Assembly (NCBI GenBank): GCA_910584585.1
Contig: CAJUBP010000061.1
Location: 1-16,377 of the forward strand
Direction of reading: 5' to 3'
Length of the DNA stretch: 16,377 bases
Source of the DNA: an uncultured Lachnospiraceae bacterium
Lineage (GTDB): Bacteria; Bacillota; Clostridia; Lachnospirales; Lachnospiraceae
The translations under genes were made by a program, and so were the position numbers. Below the pieces are notes generated by a model. That model had not been told where the DNA came from. It ran no database searches and saw nothing but the letters and a program-made list of their open reading frames with translations. Below are positions 6,526 through 14,985 of this stretch, in pieces. Numbering within the stretch: the first letter of the stretch is position 1; each line of letters starts with the position of its first letter.

Positions 6526-8853
6526 ATGAAATTTCACAATGGATGTTGGTTATTAAAGGAAGGCTATGAATGTTTTTCACCGGTACACATATATGAAGTG
6601 AGAGAAGAGAAGAATCAGGTCATATTATGCGCGCCGACAGGCAGAATTGCGGAAAAGGGAGATACGCTTGGCGGAATTAATCTGACGATTCGGATTACGG
6701 CCCCTATGCCGGAAGTGATCCGGGTGCAGACTTATCACCACAGAGGGGTAAAGCCGGATGTGACGCGGTTTGAACTGGAATTGCCAGAAGAATCCGACTG
6801 CTTCCATATGGAAGAGACAGAGGAGGAGCTTGTGGTGACGAGCGGACATCTGAGCCTTGTCATTAATAAGGAGCATTGGTCTATGCGCTATGAGCGGGAT
6901 GGAAAGCTCCTGACAAAGAGTGGGAAAAGGGATTTGGCCTATATGAAGACAGACTGGAAAGGCGCAGCATATGACCACGGGAGTGAGGGCGCTTATATGC
7001 GGGAACAGTTGGGGCTGTCGGTGGATGAATTGATCTATGGGCTTGGCGAGCGTTTCACGCCCTTTGTGAAAAATGGCCAGTCTGTCAGCATCTGGAATGA
7101 GGACGGGGGAACCAGCACGGAACAGTCTTACAAAAATATTCCGTTCTATCTGTCCAACAGAGGATACGGCGTATTTGTAAACCATCCGGAAAAGGTAGAA
7201 TTTGAGGTGGCGACAGAGCAGGTGGCGAAAGTGGGATTCTCTGTAAAGGGGGAAAGTCTGGATTATTTCCTGATCAACGGACCGACTATGAAGGAAGTTT
7301 TGATGCGGTATACGGATATTACAGGAAAGCCGGCGCTGCCGCCGGAGTGGACCTTCGGACTTTGGCTTTCCACTTCCTTTACAACAGACTATGACGAAGA
7401 GACAGTTATGAGTTTTATTGACGGAATGATTGAAAGAGGGATTCCGCTCAGTGTATTTCATTTTGACTGCTGCTGGATGCGGGAGTTCCATTGGACGGAT
7501 TTTGTCTGGGATGAAAGAGTATTTCCGGATCCGGAAGGGATGCTTCGCAGAATCAGAGAAAAGGGCGTCAAGGTCTGCGTCTGGATCAATCCCTATATTG
7601 GGCAGGAGTCCGTTCTTTTTGAGGAAGGGATGGAGAAGGGCTATTTCTTAAAGCGGGCAAACGGCGATGTATGGCAATGGGATATGTGGCAGCCAGGGCT
7701 TGCCATTGTAGATTTTACCAATCCGGAAGCTGTGAGATGGTACCAGGATAAACTTGGCGGTCTGCTGGAGATGGGCGTAGATTGTTTTAAGACGGATTTT
7801 GGTGAGCGGATTCCTGTGGACGCGGTTTACCATAACGGCGCAGATCCGGAGAAAATGCATAACTACTATACTTACCTTTATAATAAAGCGGTATATGATG
7901 TGCTGGTGAAATACAGAGGACGGGAAGAAGCGGTGCTGTTCGCCCGTTCTGCCACTGTGGGCGGACAGAAGTTCCCAGTTCACTGGGGCGGAGACTGCTG
8001 GTCTGACTATGAGTCTATGGAGCAGAGCTTAAGAGGCGGGTTGTCTCTTACCAGCAGCGGGTTTGGATATTGGAGTCATGATATCGGAGGATTTGAGAAT
8101 ACTTCTACGGCAGATGTATATAAGAGATGGGCGGCATTCGGTTTGCTGTCTACCCACAGCAGGTTCCACGGAAGCAAGTCTTACCGTGTGCCATGGCTGT
8201 ATGATGAGGAAGCTGTGAATGTGGTGCGTTTCTTCGCGAAGCTGAAGGAGAGTTTGCTGCCTTATCTCTACAGCAGCGCTTATATGACTTCCAGAACCGG
8301 AATTCCGATGCTTAGGAGTATGGCATTGGAATTCGAGGGAGACAAGAATTGCCGTTATCTTGACAAGCAGTATATGCTTGGAGAGAGGCTTCTGGTGGCT
8401 CCGATCTTCAATGAGGAAGGGAAAGCGTCTTATTATCTGCCGCAAGGCTTATGGACCAATTTTCTGACCGGGGAACAGACGGAAGGCGGAATCTGGCGGG
8501 AGGAATATCATGATTACCTGTCAGTGCCCCTTTGGGTAAGGGAAAACAGCATAATCGCCACGGAACAAAAAGATGAAAATGGAGAGATACAGCTGGAGAT
8601 GAAGGTATTTGGCTTGACAGATGAGGCGCATACAGAGGTTTACCGGAATGAGAAACTGGTGACATCCGCAGCCTTACGGCGGGAAGGAAATAAAATCCGC
8701 GGGGAGATTAAGGGGCATACGAAGGTGAATATTCGGTTTGTGGGTGAGCATGGATTGGAAGCAATTGGAGCGGAGATCGTTGCGGATGGCAAGGATTCTG
8801 TTCTGAGTATTCCAGAATGGCATGGGGCGTTCATCTGCACAAAAGATAATTAA
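6526..8853 (+). CDS. yicI: GH31 alpha-xylosidase (YicI-like)
   Basis: A 775-residue glycoside hydrolase of family 31, almost the length of E. coli YicI (772). It has an N-terminal beta-sandwich domain (about 1-260, ending near YKNIPFYLSNRGYGVFVNHP), a TIM barrel (about 275-600) and C-terminal beta domains. The nucleophile is D424 in FKTDFGE and the acid/base is D490 in HWGGDCWSD. Their 66-residue spacing equals that of YicI D416/D482. FDCCWMREFHWTDFVWD is the YicI-type substrate loop. The enzyme removes alpha-linked xylose from the non-reducing end of isoprimeverose and xyloglucan oligosaccharides; it has no signal peptide and acts in the cytoplasm. The chosen ATG has AAGAGG (6511-6516) 9 nt upstream; an ATG at 6518 opens only a 3-codon ORF ending in ATGA over the true start. 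It is the first gene of the plus-strand operon. Stop codon is TAA. Confidence 0.93.
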   Translation: MKFHNGCWLLKEGYECFSPVHIYEVREEKNQVILCAPTGRIAEKGDTLGGINLTIRITAPMPEVIRVQTYHHRGVKPDVTRFELELPEESDCFHMEETEEELVVTSGHLSLVINKEHWSMRYERDGKLLTKSGKRDLAYMKTDWKGAAYDHGSEGAYMREQLGLSVDELIYGLGERFTPFVKNGQSVSIWNEDGGTSTEQSYKNIPFYLSNRGYGVFVNHPEKVEFEVATEQVAKVGFSVKGESLDYFLINGPTMKEVLMRYTDITGKPALPPEWTFGLWLSTSFTTDYDEETVMSFIDGMIERGIPLSVFHFDCCWMREFHWTDFVWDERVFPDPEGMLRRIREKGVKVCVWINPYIGQESVLFEEGMEKGYFLKRANGDVWQWDMWQPGLAIVDFTNPEAVRWYQDKLGGLLEMGVDCFKTDFGERIPVDAVYHNGADPEKMHNYYTYLYNKAVYDVLVKYRGREEAVLFARSATVGGQKFPVHWGGDCWSDYESMEQSLRGGLSLTSSGFGYWSHDIGGFENTSTADVYKRWAAFGLLSTHSRFHGSKSYRVPWLYDEEAVNVVRFFAKLKESLLPYLYSSAYMTSRTGIPMLRSMALEFEGDKNCRYLDKQYMLGERLLVAPIFNEEGKASYYLPQGLWTNFLTGEQTEGGIWREEYHDYLSVPLWVRENSIIATEQKDENGEIQLEMKVFGLTDEAHTEVYRNEKLVTSAALRREGNKIRGEIKGHTKVNIRFVGEHGLEAIGAEIVADGKDSVLSIPEWHGAFICTKDN

Positions 8854-8901
8854 AAGATAGCGGTTTAACAGGCAGTTAAAGTTATATTTAGGAGTATATG
8901 T

Positions 8902-11010
8902 ATGCCAAATAGAGATAGTTTTGAGATAAGAAAAGAAGCAGAAGATTTGACGCGTCAGCTGACGCTGGATGAAAAGATCGGCATGATACATGGCGCGGAA
9001 TTATTCCGTACGGCTTCGGTAGAGCGGCTAGGGATACCGGCGCTTACTATGTCAGACGGCCCTATGGGAGTCCGGCAGGATTTTGAGCCCGCAAGCTGGA
9101 AGTGTGTGGGGAATCATGATGATTATGTGACATACCTGCCCTGCAACAGCGCTCTTGCAGCTACCTGGAACCGGGAACTTGCAAGGCTTACGGGAGAGGT
9201 ATTAGGCGCGGAAGCCAGAGGGCGCGGCAAGGATGTGATCTTAGGCCCGGGCATGAATATTAAGAGGAGTCCCCTGTGCGGACGCAATTTTGAATATTTC
9301 AGCGAAGATCCCTTTTTGACAAAGGAGATGGCGGTTCCCTATATTCAAGGAGTCCAGAAATGGGATGTGGCGGCGTGCGCGAAGCACTTTGCTGCCAATA
9401 ATCAGGAGACACAGAGGCTGTGGGTGGATGTGAAGATTGATGAAAAGGCCCTTCGGGAAATATATCTGCCGGCGTTTTATGACGCGGTTAAGAAAGGAAA
9501 TTCCTATACCATCATGGGAGCCTACAACAAGATATATAAGGAGCATTGCTGTCAGAGTGATTTTCTGCTGAACCGGATTCTCAGAAAAGAATGGGGATAT
9601 GAAGGAGTTGTAATTTCAGACTGGGGCGGCGTCCACGACACGGAAGCGGCGGCAAATTCAGAGCTGGATATTGAGATGTCAGTCACAGACAATTTTGACG
9701 AATATTATATGGCAGACCCTCTAAAGAAAATGGTGGAAGACGGGAATATCCCCGAGAAGGTAATTGACGAGAAAGTCATCCGTATTTTGATGCTGATGAA
9801 GCGGCTTCATATGCTGGATGGAGAGAGAAAGAGGGGCGCGTACAATACGCCGGAGCACCGGCAGGCGGCCCTTGACGTGGCCCGGGAGTCCGTGGTGCTC
9901 TTGAAAAACGCTAAGGGAAGGCTGCCGTTGTCGCCGCAGCAGACAAAGGAGATCCTTGTCATCGGCGAGAATGCAGATCTGTTCCATGCTCTGGGCGGCG
10001 GAAGCGCCGAGATCAAAGCTTTATATGAGATTACCCCGCTGATGGGAATTAAGATGCTGCTGGGCGGAAATGCGAAGGTAACTTATCTAAAGGGATACTG
10101 CCAAGATCCCAAGGAGGAAAACCAGGACAGGAACTGGCAGGCTGACAGCCTTGAAAACGGCGGAGGCGAGATTGAGTGCGTAAATCAGGCGGACGGGCCG
10201 CTTACGTTGCATCGGAGGCTGCTTCGGGAAGAAGCGGTGATGAAAGCGAAGGAATTCGAGCAAGTGATTTTCATCGGAGGCCTGAACCATGAGCAGGACT
10301 GTGAAGGGAATGACCGGGCGGATATGAAGCTCCCCTATGAGCAGGATCAGCTGATAGAAGAGCTGCTTGAGGCAAATCCGAATACGGTTGTTGTGATGAC
10401 TGGAGGAAGCCCGGTGGAGATGGGCAGATGGATTGACCGGGCGGACAGCGTCGTTTGGAGTTGGTACGGGGGGATGGAAGGCGGACGGGCTCTTGCGGAG
10501 GCGCTGTTTGGCAGGACGAATCCGTCAGGGAAGCTTCCGGAAAGCTTTTACAAGACCCATATGGATTGTTCGGCTCATGCATGGGGAAATTTCGGAGAAA
10601 AGGAAACGGCGGATTACGCGGAAGGAGTTTTTGTGGGATACCGTTATCTGGAAACATATCATGTGGAACCGGAATTCTGCTTTGGGCATGGATTGTCTTA
10701 TACATCTTTCGGGTATGAGTCGGCGGAACTGACGGAAGAGGACGGAAAGATGTATGTGGAGTGTCAGATTGCCAATACCGGAGGGATGGACGGCAAAGAG
10801 ACTGTTCAGGTTTATCTGGCCCCAAAGAAACGGATGGAAGGCGAGCCGGCGCGGCAGTTAAAAGGATTTGAGAAAGTTTTTTTGAAATCTGATGAGAAAA
10901 GGAAACTCCGGATTGAGATAGAGGATTATTCTGAAAACCAGGATGTCTGGGTAGGAAGTTCCCTGAAAGATTTAAGAATGCGCGCGGAAATGAAAGTATC
11001 AGGGAAATGA
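8902..11010 (+). CDS. bglX: GH3 beta-glucosidase (or beta-xylosidase)
   Basis: A 702-residue family 3 glycoside hydrolase without signal peptide, so cytoplasmic. The (beta/alpha)8 domain (about 10-310) carries LTMSDGPMGVR, GRNFEYFSEDP, the substrate-binding KHFAANNQE and the nucleophile D240 in VVISDWGG. The alpha/beta sandwich domain (about 330-560) has VLLKNAKGRLPL and the acid/base candidate E468 in DCEGNDR. A fibronectin-like C-terminal domain starts near 590 (FGHGLSYTSF). The family hydrolyses terminal beta-linked glucose, or sometimes xylose or arabinose; next to an alpha-xylosidase, removal of de-xylosylated glucose from xyloglucan oligosaccharides is most likely. It begins 48 nt after the GH31 stop, with AGGAG (8890-8894) 7 nt before the ATG. 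Its last codons lie in the first unit of the 17-bp array, and its TGA is shared with the first minigene ATG. Confidence 0.92.
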   Translation: MPNRDSFEIRKEAEDLTRQLTLDEKIGMIHGAELFRTASVERLGIPALTMSDGPMGVRQDFEPASWKCVGNHDDYVTYLPCNSALAATWNRELARLTGEVLGAEARGRGKDVILGPGMNIKRSPLCGRNFEYFSEDPFLTKEMAVPYIQGVQKWDVAACAKHFAANNQETQRLWVDVKIDEKALREIYLPAFYDAVKKGNSYTIMGAYNKIYKEHCCQSDFLLNRILRKEWGYEGVVISDWGGVHDTEAAANSELDIEMSVTDNFDEYYMADPLKKMVEDGNIPEKVIDEKVIRILMLMKRLHMLDGERKRGAYNTPEHRQAALDVARESVVLLKNAKGRLPLSPQQTKEILVIGENADLFHALGGGSAEIKALYEITPLMGIKMLLGGNAKVTYLKGYCQDPKEENQDRNWQADSLENGGGEIECVNQADGPLTLHRRLLREEAVMKAKEFEQVIFIGGLNHEQDCEGNDRADMKLPYEQDQLIEELLEANPNTVVVMTGGSPVEMGRWIDRADSVVWSWYGGMEGGRALAEALFGRTNPSGKLPESFYKTHMDCSAHAWGNFGEKETADYAEGVFVGYRYLETYHVEPEFCFGHGLSYTSFGYESAELTEEDGKMYVECQIANTGGMDGKETVQVYLAPKKRMEGEPARQLKGFEKVFLKSDEKRKLRIEIEDYSENQDVWVGSSLKDLRMRAEMKVSGK

Positions 11011-11091
11011 AAGTATCAGGGAAATGAAAGTATCAGAGAAATGAAAGTATCAGAGAAATGAAAGTATCAGAGAAATGAAAGTATCAGAGAA
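10990..11091 (+). repeat. Six-copy 17-bp tandem array forming stop-start-coupled minigenes
   Basis: Six perfect-length units of ATGAAAGTATCAG(G/A)GAA start at 10990, 11007, 11024, 11041, 11058 and 11075. Units 1-2 have GGG and units 3-6 have GAG; otherwise they are identical. The first unit lies in the GH3 gene and encodes its MKVSGK end. Because the period is 17, each ATG opens a six-codon reading frame, MKVSGK or MKVSEK, whose TGA overlaps the next unit's ATG as ATGA; the last one (from 11075) ends in TAA at 11093-11095. The array fills most of the gap to the isomerase, whose own ribosome site (AAAAGGAG, near 11104-11111) follows. It looks like a slippage-generated minisatellite; any effect on translation coupling is inferred. 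Confidence 0.9.
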
Positions 11092-11120
11092 ATAAAAAAC
11101 ATAAAAAGGAGAAAAGAATT

Positions 11121-12605
11121 ATGAATAACATACCCAAAATTAAAATAGGAATCGTTGCAGTCAGCCGGGATTGTTTTCCGGAAAGCTTATCGGTGAATAG
11201 AAGAAAAGCGCTTGTAAAGGCTTATGCTGATAAGTATAACGCGGAAGATATCTATGAATGCCCGATCTGCATTGTCGAGAGTGAGCTTCATATGGTTCAG
11301 GCCTTAGAAGATATTAAAAAGGAAGGATGTAACGCGTTGTGCGTGTATCTCGGCAATTTTGGGCCGGAGATTGCGGAGACGCTGCTGGCAAAACATTTTG
11401 AAGGACCCAAAATGTTTGTTGCAGCCGCGGAAGAATCCGGGGATCATCTGCTTGACGGCAGAGGGGATGCCTATTGCGGCATGCTGAACGCAAGCTATAA
11501 CCTGAAACTGAGGAATATTCGGGCATATATTCCGGAATATCCAGTGGGAACGGCCCAAGAATGCGCAGAGATGATTCATGAATTTCTGCCCGTTGCAAGG
11601 GCGATCGCAGGACTGGCTGATTTGAAGATTATCAGCTTTGGACCAAGACCGTTAAATTTTCTTGCCTGCAATGCTCCGATTCAACAGCTTTACAATCTGG
11701 GCGTAGAGATTGAAGAAAATTCGGAGCTTGATCTGTTTGAGGCTTTTCACAGGCACGCAGGCGATGAGAGAATTCCGGCGGTTGTAAAGGAAATGGAGGC
11801 AGAACTTGGAGCAGGCAATAAGAAACCGGAGATTCTTTCCAAACTGGCCCAGTATGAGCTGACGCTGAAAGACTGGGTGAAGGAACACAAAGGATATCGC
11901 AAATATACGGCGATTGCCGGAAAATGCTGGCCTGCGTTCCAGACGCAGTTTGGCTTTGTTCCATGTTATGTCAATGGACGGCTTGCCGCGCAGGGCATAC
12001 CGGTTTCCTGCGAAGTGGATATCTACGGCGCGTTAAGTGAATTTATCGGAACGGCAATCAGTCAGGATACCGTGACGCTTCTGGATATCAATAATTCGGT
12101 TCCGAAGGATATGTATGAATCAGAGATCAAAGGAAACTATCCTTATGAGCACAAAGATACCTTTATGGGATTTCACTGCGGGAATACGGCGGCTGGAAAA
12201 CTTGCCTTCTGTGAAATGAAATATCAGAAAATTATGGCAAGGACGCTTCCGGAAGAAGTAACACAGGGGACATTAGAAGGTGATATTCTGCCGGGCGATA
12301 TTACGTTCTACCGTTTACAAAGCACTGCGGATAATATTCTGCGGGCGTATATTGCTCAGGGGGAGGTGCTGCCGGTGGCCACCCGGTCATTCGGAAGCAT
12401 CGGCGTATTCGCAATTCCGCAGATGGGAAGGTTTTACCGCCATGTCTTAATTGAAAAGAATTTCCCACATCATGGGGCGGTAGCATTCGGAAAGTACGGA
12501 AAAGCGTTGTTTGAGCTGTTTAAATACATCGGCGTTCCCGTACAGGAGATAGGGTATAATCAGCCGGCTGATATGAGATACGCAACGGAGAATCCATGGA
12601 AATAA
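11121..12605 (+). CDS. L-fucose/L-arabinose isomerase-family sugar isomerase
   Basis: A 494-residue cytoplasmic protein of the FucI/AraA fold, close in length to AraA (about 500) and shorter than FucI (about 590). The metal-site pattern is nearer to FucI: E298 in CEVDIYG and D322 in LLDINN are 24 residues apart, as I recall for E337/D361 of E. coli FucI, and H451 in FPHHGAV resembles the C-terminal catalytic histidine. GFHCGNTA (H352) follows the metal site. Such enzymes interconvert aldoses and ketoses with Mn2+. Its place between glycosidases that release xylose and glucose and a xylulokinase suggests that it makes D-xylulose, perhaps from D-xylose, but fucose, arabinose or another pentose cannot be excluded. 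A purine-rich AAAAGGAG lies about 10 nt before the ATG. It ends 12 nt before the xylulokinase start. Stop codon is TAA. Confidence 0.8.
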   Translation: MNNIPKIKIGIVAVSRDCFPESLSVNRRKALVKAYADKYNAEDIYECPICIVESELHMVQALEDIKKEGCNALCVYLGNFGPEIAETLLAKHFEGPKMFVAAAEESGDHLLDGRGDAYCGMLNASYNLKLRNIRAYIPEYPVGTAQECAEMIHEFLPVARAIAGLADLKIISFGPRPLNFLACNAPIQQLYNLGVEIEENSELDLFEAFHRHAGDERIPAVVKEMEAELGAGNKKPEILSKLAQYELTLKDWVKEHKGYRKYTAIAGKCWPAFQTQFGFVPCYVNGRLAAQGIPVSCEVDIYGALSEFIGTAISQDTVTLLDINNSVPKDMYESEIKGNYPYEHKDTFMGFHCGNTAAGKLAFCEMKYQKIMARTLPEEVTQGTLEGDILPGDITFYRLQSTADNILRAYIAQGEVLPVATRSFGSIGVFAIPQMGRFYRHVLIEKNFPHHGAVAFGKYGKALFELFKYIGVPVQEIGYNQPADMRYATENPWK

Positions 12606-12616
12606 AGGAGCGGAAG

Positions 12617-14074
12617 ATGTTATATATTGGTATTGATTTGGGAACCTCCTCTGTGAAGCTTCTTTTGATGAAGGGGAACGGAGAGATCGTAAAGATTGTG
12701 ACAAAGGAGTATCCATTGTATTTCCCGAAGCCGGGATGGTCGGAACAGAATCCGGAGGATTGGTTTTTGCAAACCATGGAAGGGCTCAGGGAGCTGATAA
12801 AGGAATCCGATCCTTCGCAGATAGCGGGAATTAGTTTTGGCGGACAGATGCACGGATTAGTGGCGCTTGATGAAAAGGATGAAGTAATCCGTCCGGCAAT
12901 TTTATGGAATGATGGGCGCACTGCAAAGGAAACGGCTTTTTTGAATGAAGTAATCGGGAAGGATACATTATCCATGTATACGGCGAATATTGCGTTTGCG
13001 GGATTTACTGCGCCGAAGATTTTGTGGATGAGAGAGCATGAGCCGGAAAAATTTGCAAAAATACGCAAAATTATGCTGCCCAAAGATTATGTGGCGTACC
13101 GGCTGTCAGGGAGTTTCAGTACGGATGTGTCAGATGCTTCCGGTACGCTGCTGTTTGATGTGAAGAACCGCTGCTGGTCAAAGGAAATGCTGGAAATATG
13201 CGGGGTGGAGGAACAGACGCTGCCAGAACTTTATGAGAGCTATGAAGTGACGGGAAATTTAAGGCCGGAGATAGCAGATGCATTGGGAGTAAGCCGACAG
13301 GTAAAGGTAATTGCCGGAGCGGGGGACAACGCAGCCGCCGCAATCGGAACCGGGACCATAGGAGATGGCATGTGCAATATTTCTCTTGGGACATCCGGAA
13401 CCATATTCATTTCCAGCGACAGCTTTAAGGCGGATGAAAACAATGCGCTCCATTCTTTTGCCCATGCGGACGGAACTTATCATTTGATGGGTTGTATGCT
13501 CAGCGCTGCTTCCTGTAATAAATGGTGGAGCGAAGAGATCTTAAATACCAAAGATTATGCGGCGGAACAGGCGGGAATTACAAAGCTTGGAAAGAACCAG
13601 GTGTTTTATCTCCCTTATTTGATGGGAGAGCGTTCCCCTCATAATAATCCGGACGCTAGGGCAGTGTTTATCGGGATGTCTATGGATACCACAAGGGAGG
13701 ATATGACGCAGGCAGTGCTGGAAGGAGTCATTTTTGGACTCAGGGATTCCCTGGAGGTGGCGAGAAGCCTTGGGATGCGTATTGACAGAACCAGAATCTG
13801 CGGAGGCGGTGCGAAAAGTCCTCTTTGGAAGAAAATGGCGGCTAACATTTTGAATTTGAGTGTAGATGAGCTTGCCGCAGAAGAAGGTCCGGCGCTTGGA
13901 GGCGCCATGCTGGCGGCAGTAGGATGCGGGGAATATGAAGATGTAAAGACTGCAGCGAAAGCCATTGTCAGGACAGCGGGAACCGTAGAACCGGAAGCGG
14001 GATTGGCAGCTGCGTATGAAGTAAAATATCAGCAGTTCAGGAAGATATATCCGGCAATAAAGAGTTTGTTTTAA
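12617..14074 (+). CDS. xylB: Xylulokinase (FGGY family)
   Basis: A 485-residue FGGY carbohydrate kinase that phosphorylates D-xylulose with ATP to xylulose 5-phosphate. The N-terminal domain opens LYIGIDLGTSSVK with ATP-site D7 and has GISFGGQMHGLV and ILWNDGRT, all typical of XylB. D237 in AGAGDNAAAAIGTG corresponds to the catalytic base. The C-terminal domain has SLGTSGT, the PYLMGERSPHNNPDARAVF segment and the FGGY signature around RICGGGAKSPLWKKMAA. The start at 12617 is preferred because AAAGGAG (12604-12610) lies 6 nt upstream and homologues begin MLYIGID; the in-frame ATG at 12596 lies inside the isomerase and lacks a ribosome site. The ribosome site overlaps the isomerase stop, so the two are probably coupled. 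The product feeds the transketolase genes that follow. Stop codon is TAA. Confidence 0.93.
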   Translation: MLYIGIDLGTSSVKLLLMKGNGEIVKIVTKEYPLYFPKPGWSEQNPEDWFLQTMEGLRELIKESDPSQIAGISFGGQMHGLVALDEKDEVIRPAILWNDGRTAKETAFLNEVIGKDTLSMYTANIAFAGFTAPKILWMREHEPEKFAKIRKIMLPKDYVAYRLSGSFSTDVSDASGTLLFDVKNRCWSKEMLEICGVEEQTLPELYESYEVTGNLRPEIADALGVSRQVKVIAGAGDNAAAAIGTGTIGDGMCNISLGTSGTIFISSDSFKADENNALHSFAHADGTYHLMGCMLSAASCNKWWSEEILNTKDYAAEQAGITKLGKNQVFYLPYLMGERSPHNNPDARAVFIGMSMDTTREDMTQAVLEGVIFGLRDSLEVARSLGMRIDRTRICGGGAKSPLWKKMAANILNLSVDELAAEEGPALGGAMLAAVGCGEYEDVKTAAKAIVRTAGTVEPEAGLAAAYEVKYQQFRKIYPAIKSLF

Positions 14075-14083
14075 ACAAAATTT

Positions 14084-14152
14084 ATGGAGGGCATTTTTAC
14101 AGAAGCGAAGATTACAAAGCAGTATTTGGTGAATAAGGAGATGGCTACATGA
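14084..14152 (+). other. 22-codon ORF in the xylB-transketolase gap
   Basis: An ATG at 14084 opens MEGIFTEAKITKQYLVNKEMAT, whose TGA (14150-14152) overlaps the transketolase ATG (14149-14151) in an ATGA arrangement. No ribosome site precedes it and I recognise no family. It may be the tail of a lost gene, a coupling leader or chance; the transketolase gene has its own AAGGAG (14135-14140) inside this ORF. Confidence 0.15.
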
Positions 14153-14985
14153 ATAATTTAGAACTGCAGAAAATGGCCAATGAAGTCCGCAAGGGGATTG
14201 TTACCGCTGTCCATGCGGCAAAGTCAGGACATCCCGGCGGATCTCTTTCCGCGGCGGATGTATATACTTATCTGTATTTTGAAGAGATGAACATAGATCC
14301 CAAAGAGCCGGAGAAGGCAGATCGTGACCGTTTCGTCCTCTCTAAGGGGCACACGGCTCCGGGGCTGTATGCCGCCCTTGCCAACCGGGGATTCTTTCCG
14401 GTGGAGGATTTAAAAAAACTGCGCCAGATAGGCTCCTGCCTGCAGGGGCATCCCTGCCTGCATACTCCGGGTATTGACATGTCAAGCGGCTCTCTGGGAC
14501 AGGGTATCTCCGTGGCAGCAGGTATGGCGGTGTCCGCGAAGCTCAGCAATGACGGTTACCGGGTATACACGCTCTTAGGCGACGGCGAGCTCTAGGAGGG
14601 CCAGGTCTGGGAGGCGGCCATGTTTGCGGGCCATCGGAAGCTGGACAATCTTGCAGTGATTGTGGACAATAACGGTCTGCAGATTGACGGGAGAATTGAG
14701 GATGTCTGCTCTCCTTACCCCATTGGTGAGAAATTTAAGGCATTTCATTTCCATGTTGTAGAGGTGGAAGACGGCAATGACTTTGACGCCCTGCGGGCGG
14801 CGTTCAAAGAAGCCCGGGAAACCAGGGGAATGCCCACAGCCCTGATGCTGAAAACCGTCAAAGGGAAAGGCGTTTCCTATATGGAAAATCAGGCTGGATG
14901 GCACGGTAAGGCCCCTAATGACCAGGAGTACAGAACCGCTATGGAAGAATTGGAGAAAGCAGGTGAAGCATTATGCCGGAAATAA
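14149..14985 (+). pseudogene. tktA: Transketolase, N-terminal (TPP-binding) half, interrupted by an in-frame TAG
   Basis: Read through, this is 278 residues of the N-terminal half of a split transketolase, which moves two-carbon units from xylulose 5-phosphate. Recognisable parts are AKSGHPGGSLSAAD, RFVLSKGHTAPGLYAAL, SSGSLGQGIS, the TPP/Mg motif GDGEL...VDNNG, and KTVKGKGVS with the C-terminal WHGKAPND. Codon 149 (14593-14595) is TAG where relatives have CAG for Gln, a single C-to-T change. It falls inside the TPP motif, between D145 and N174/N175, so neither fragment keeps the whole cofactor site. The frame is otherwise intact. Downstream, GGGAGG (14609-14614) lies 5 nt before an in-frame ATG at 14620, so a 121-residue second fragment could be made by reinitiation. 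HPC at 101-103 also departs from the usual HPD/HPE. It could be a pseudogene, a suppressed stop or a sequencing error. Confidence 0.85.

Noticed and set aside
6518..6529. Three-codon upstream ORF (MRA) before the GH31 gene
   Set aside because: It is very short and its ATG has poor spacing to AAGAGG; the overlap with the true start is probably chance.
6625..7491. 288-codon minus-strand frame inside the GH31 gene
   Set aside because: It is a shadow of a conserved GH31 gene with intact catalytic residues; no ribosome site or recognisable domain.
10990..11091. CRISPR array
   Set aside because: The units are directly adjacent 17-mers with no unique spacers, and no cas genes are present.
12596..12616. 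Earlier xylulokinase start
   Set aside because: It lies inside the isomerase gene without a ribosome site; the ATG at 12617 has AAAGGAG 6 nt upstream and gives the normal N-terminus.
14593..14595. TAG read as pyrrolysine
   Set aside because: The expected residue is Gln, one transition away; no pyl genes are visible and the residue lies in a cofactor motif, so a nonsense change is simpler.
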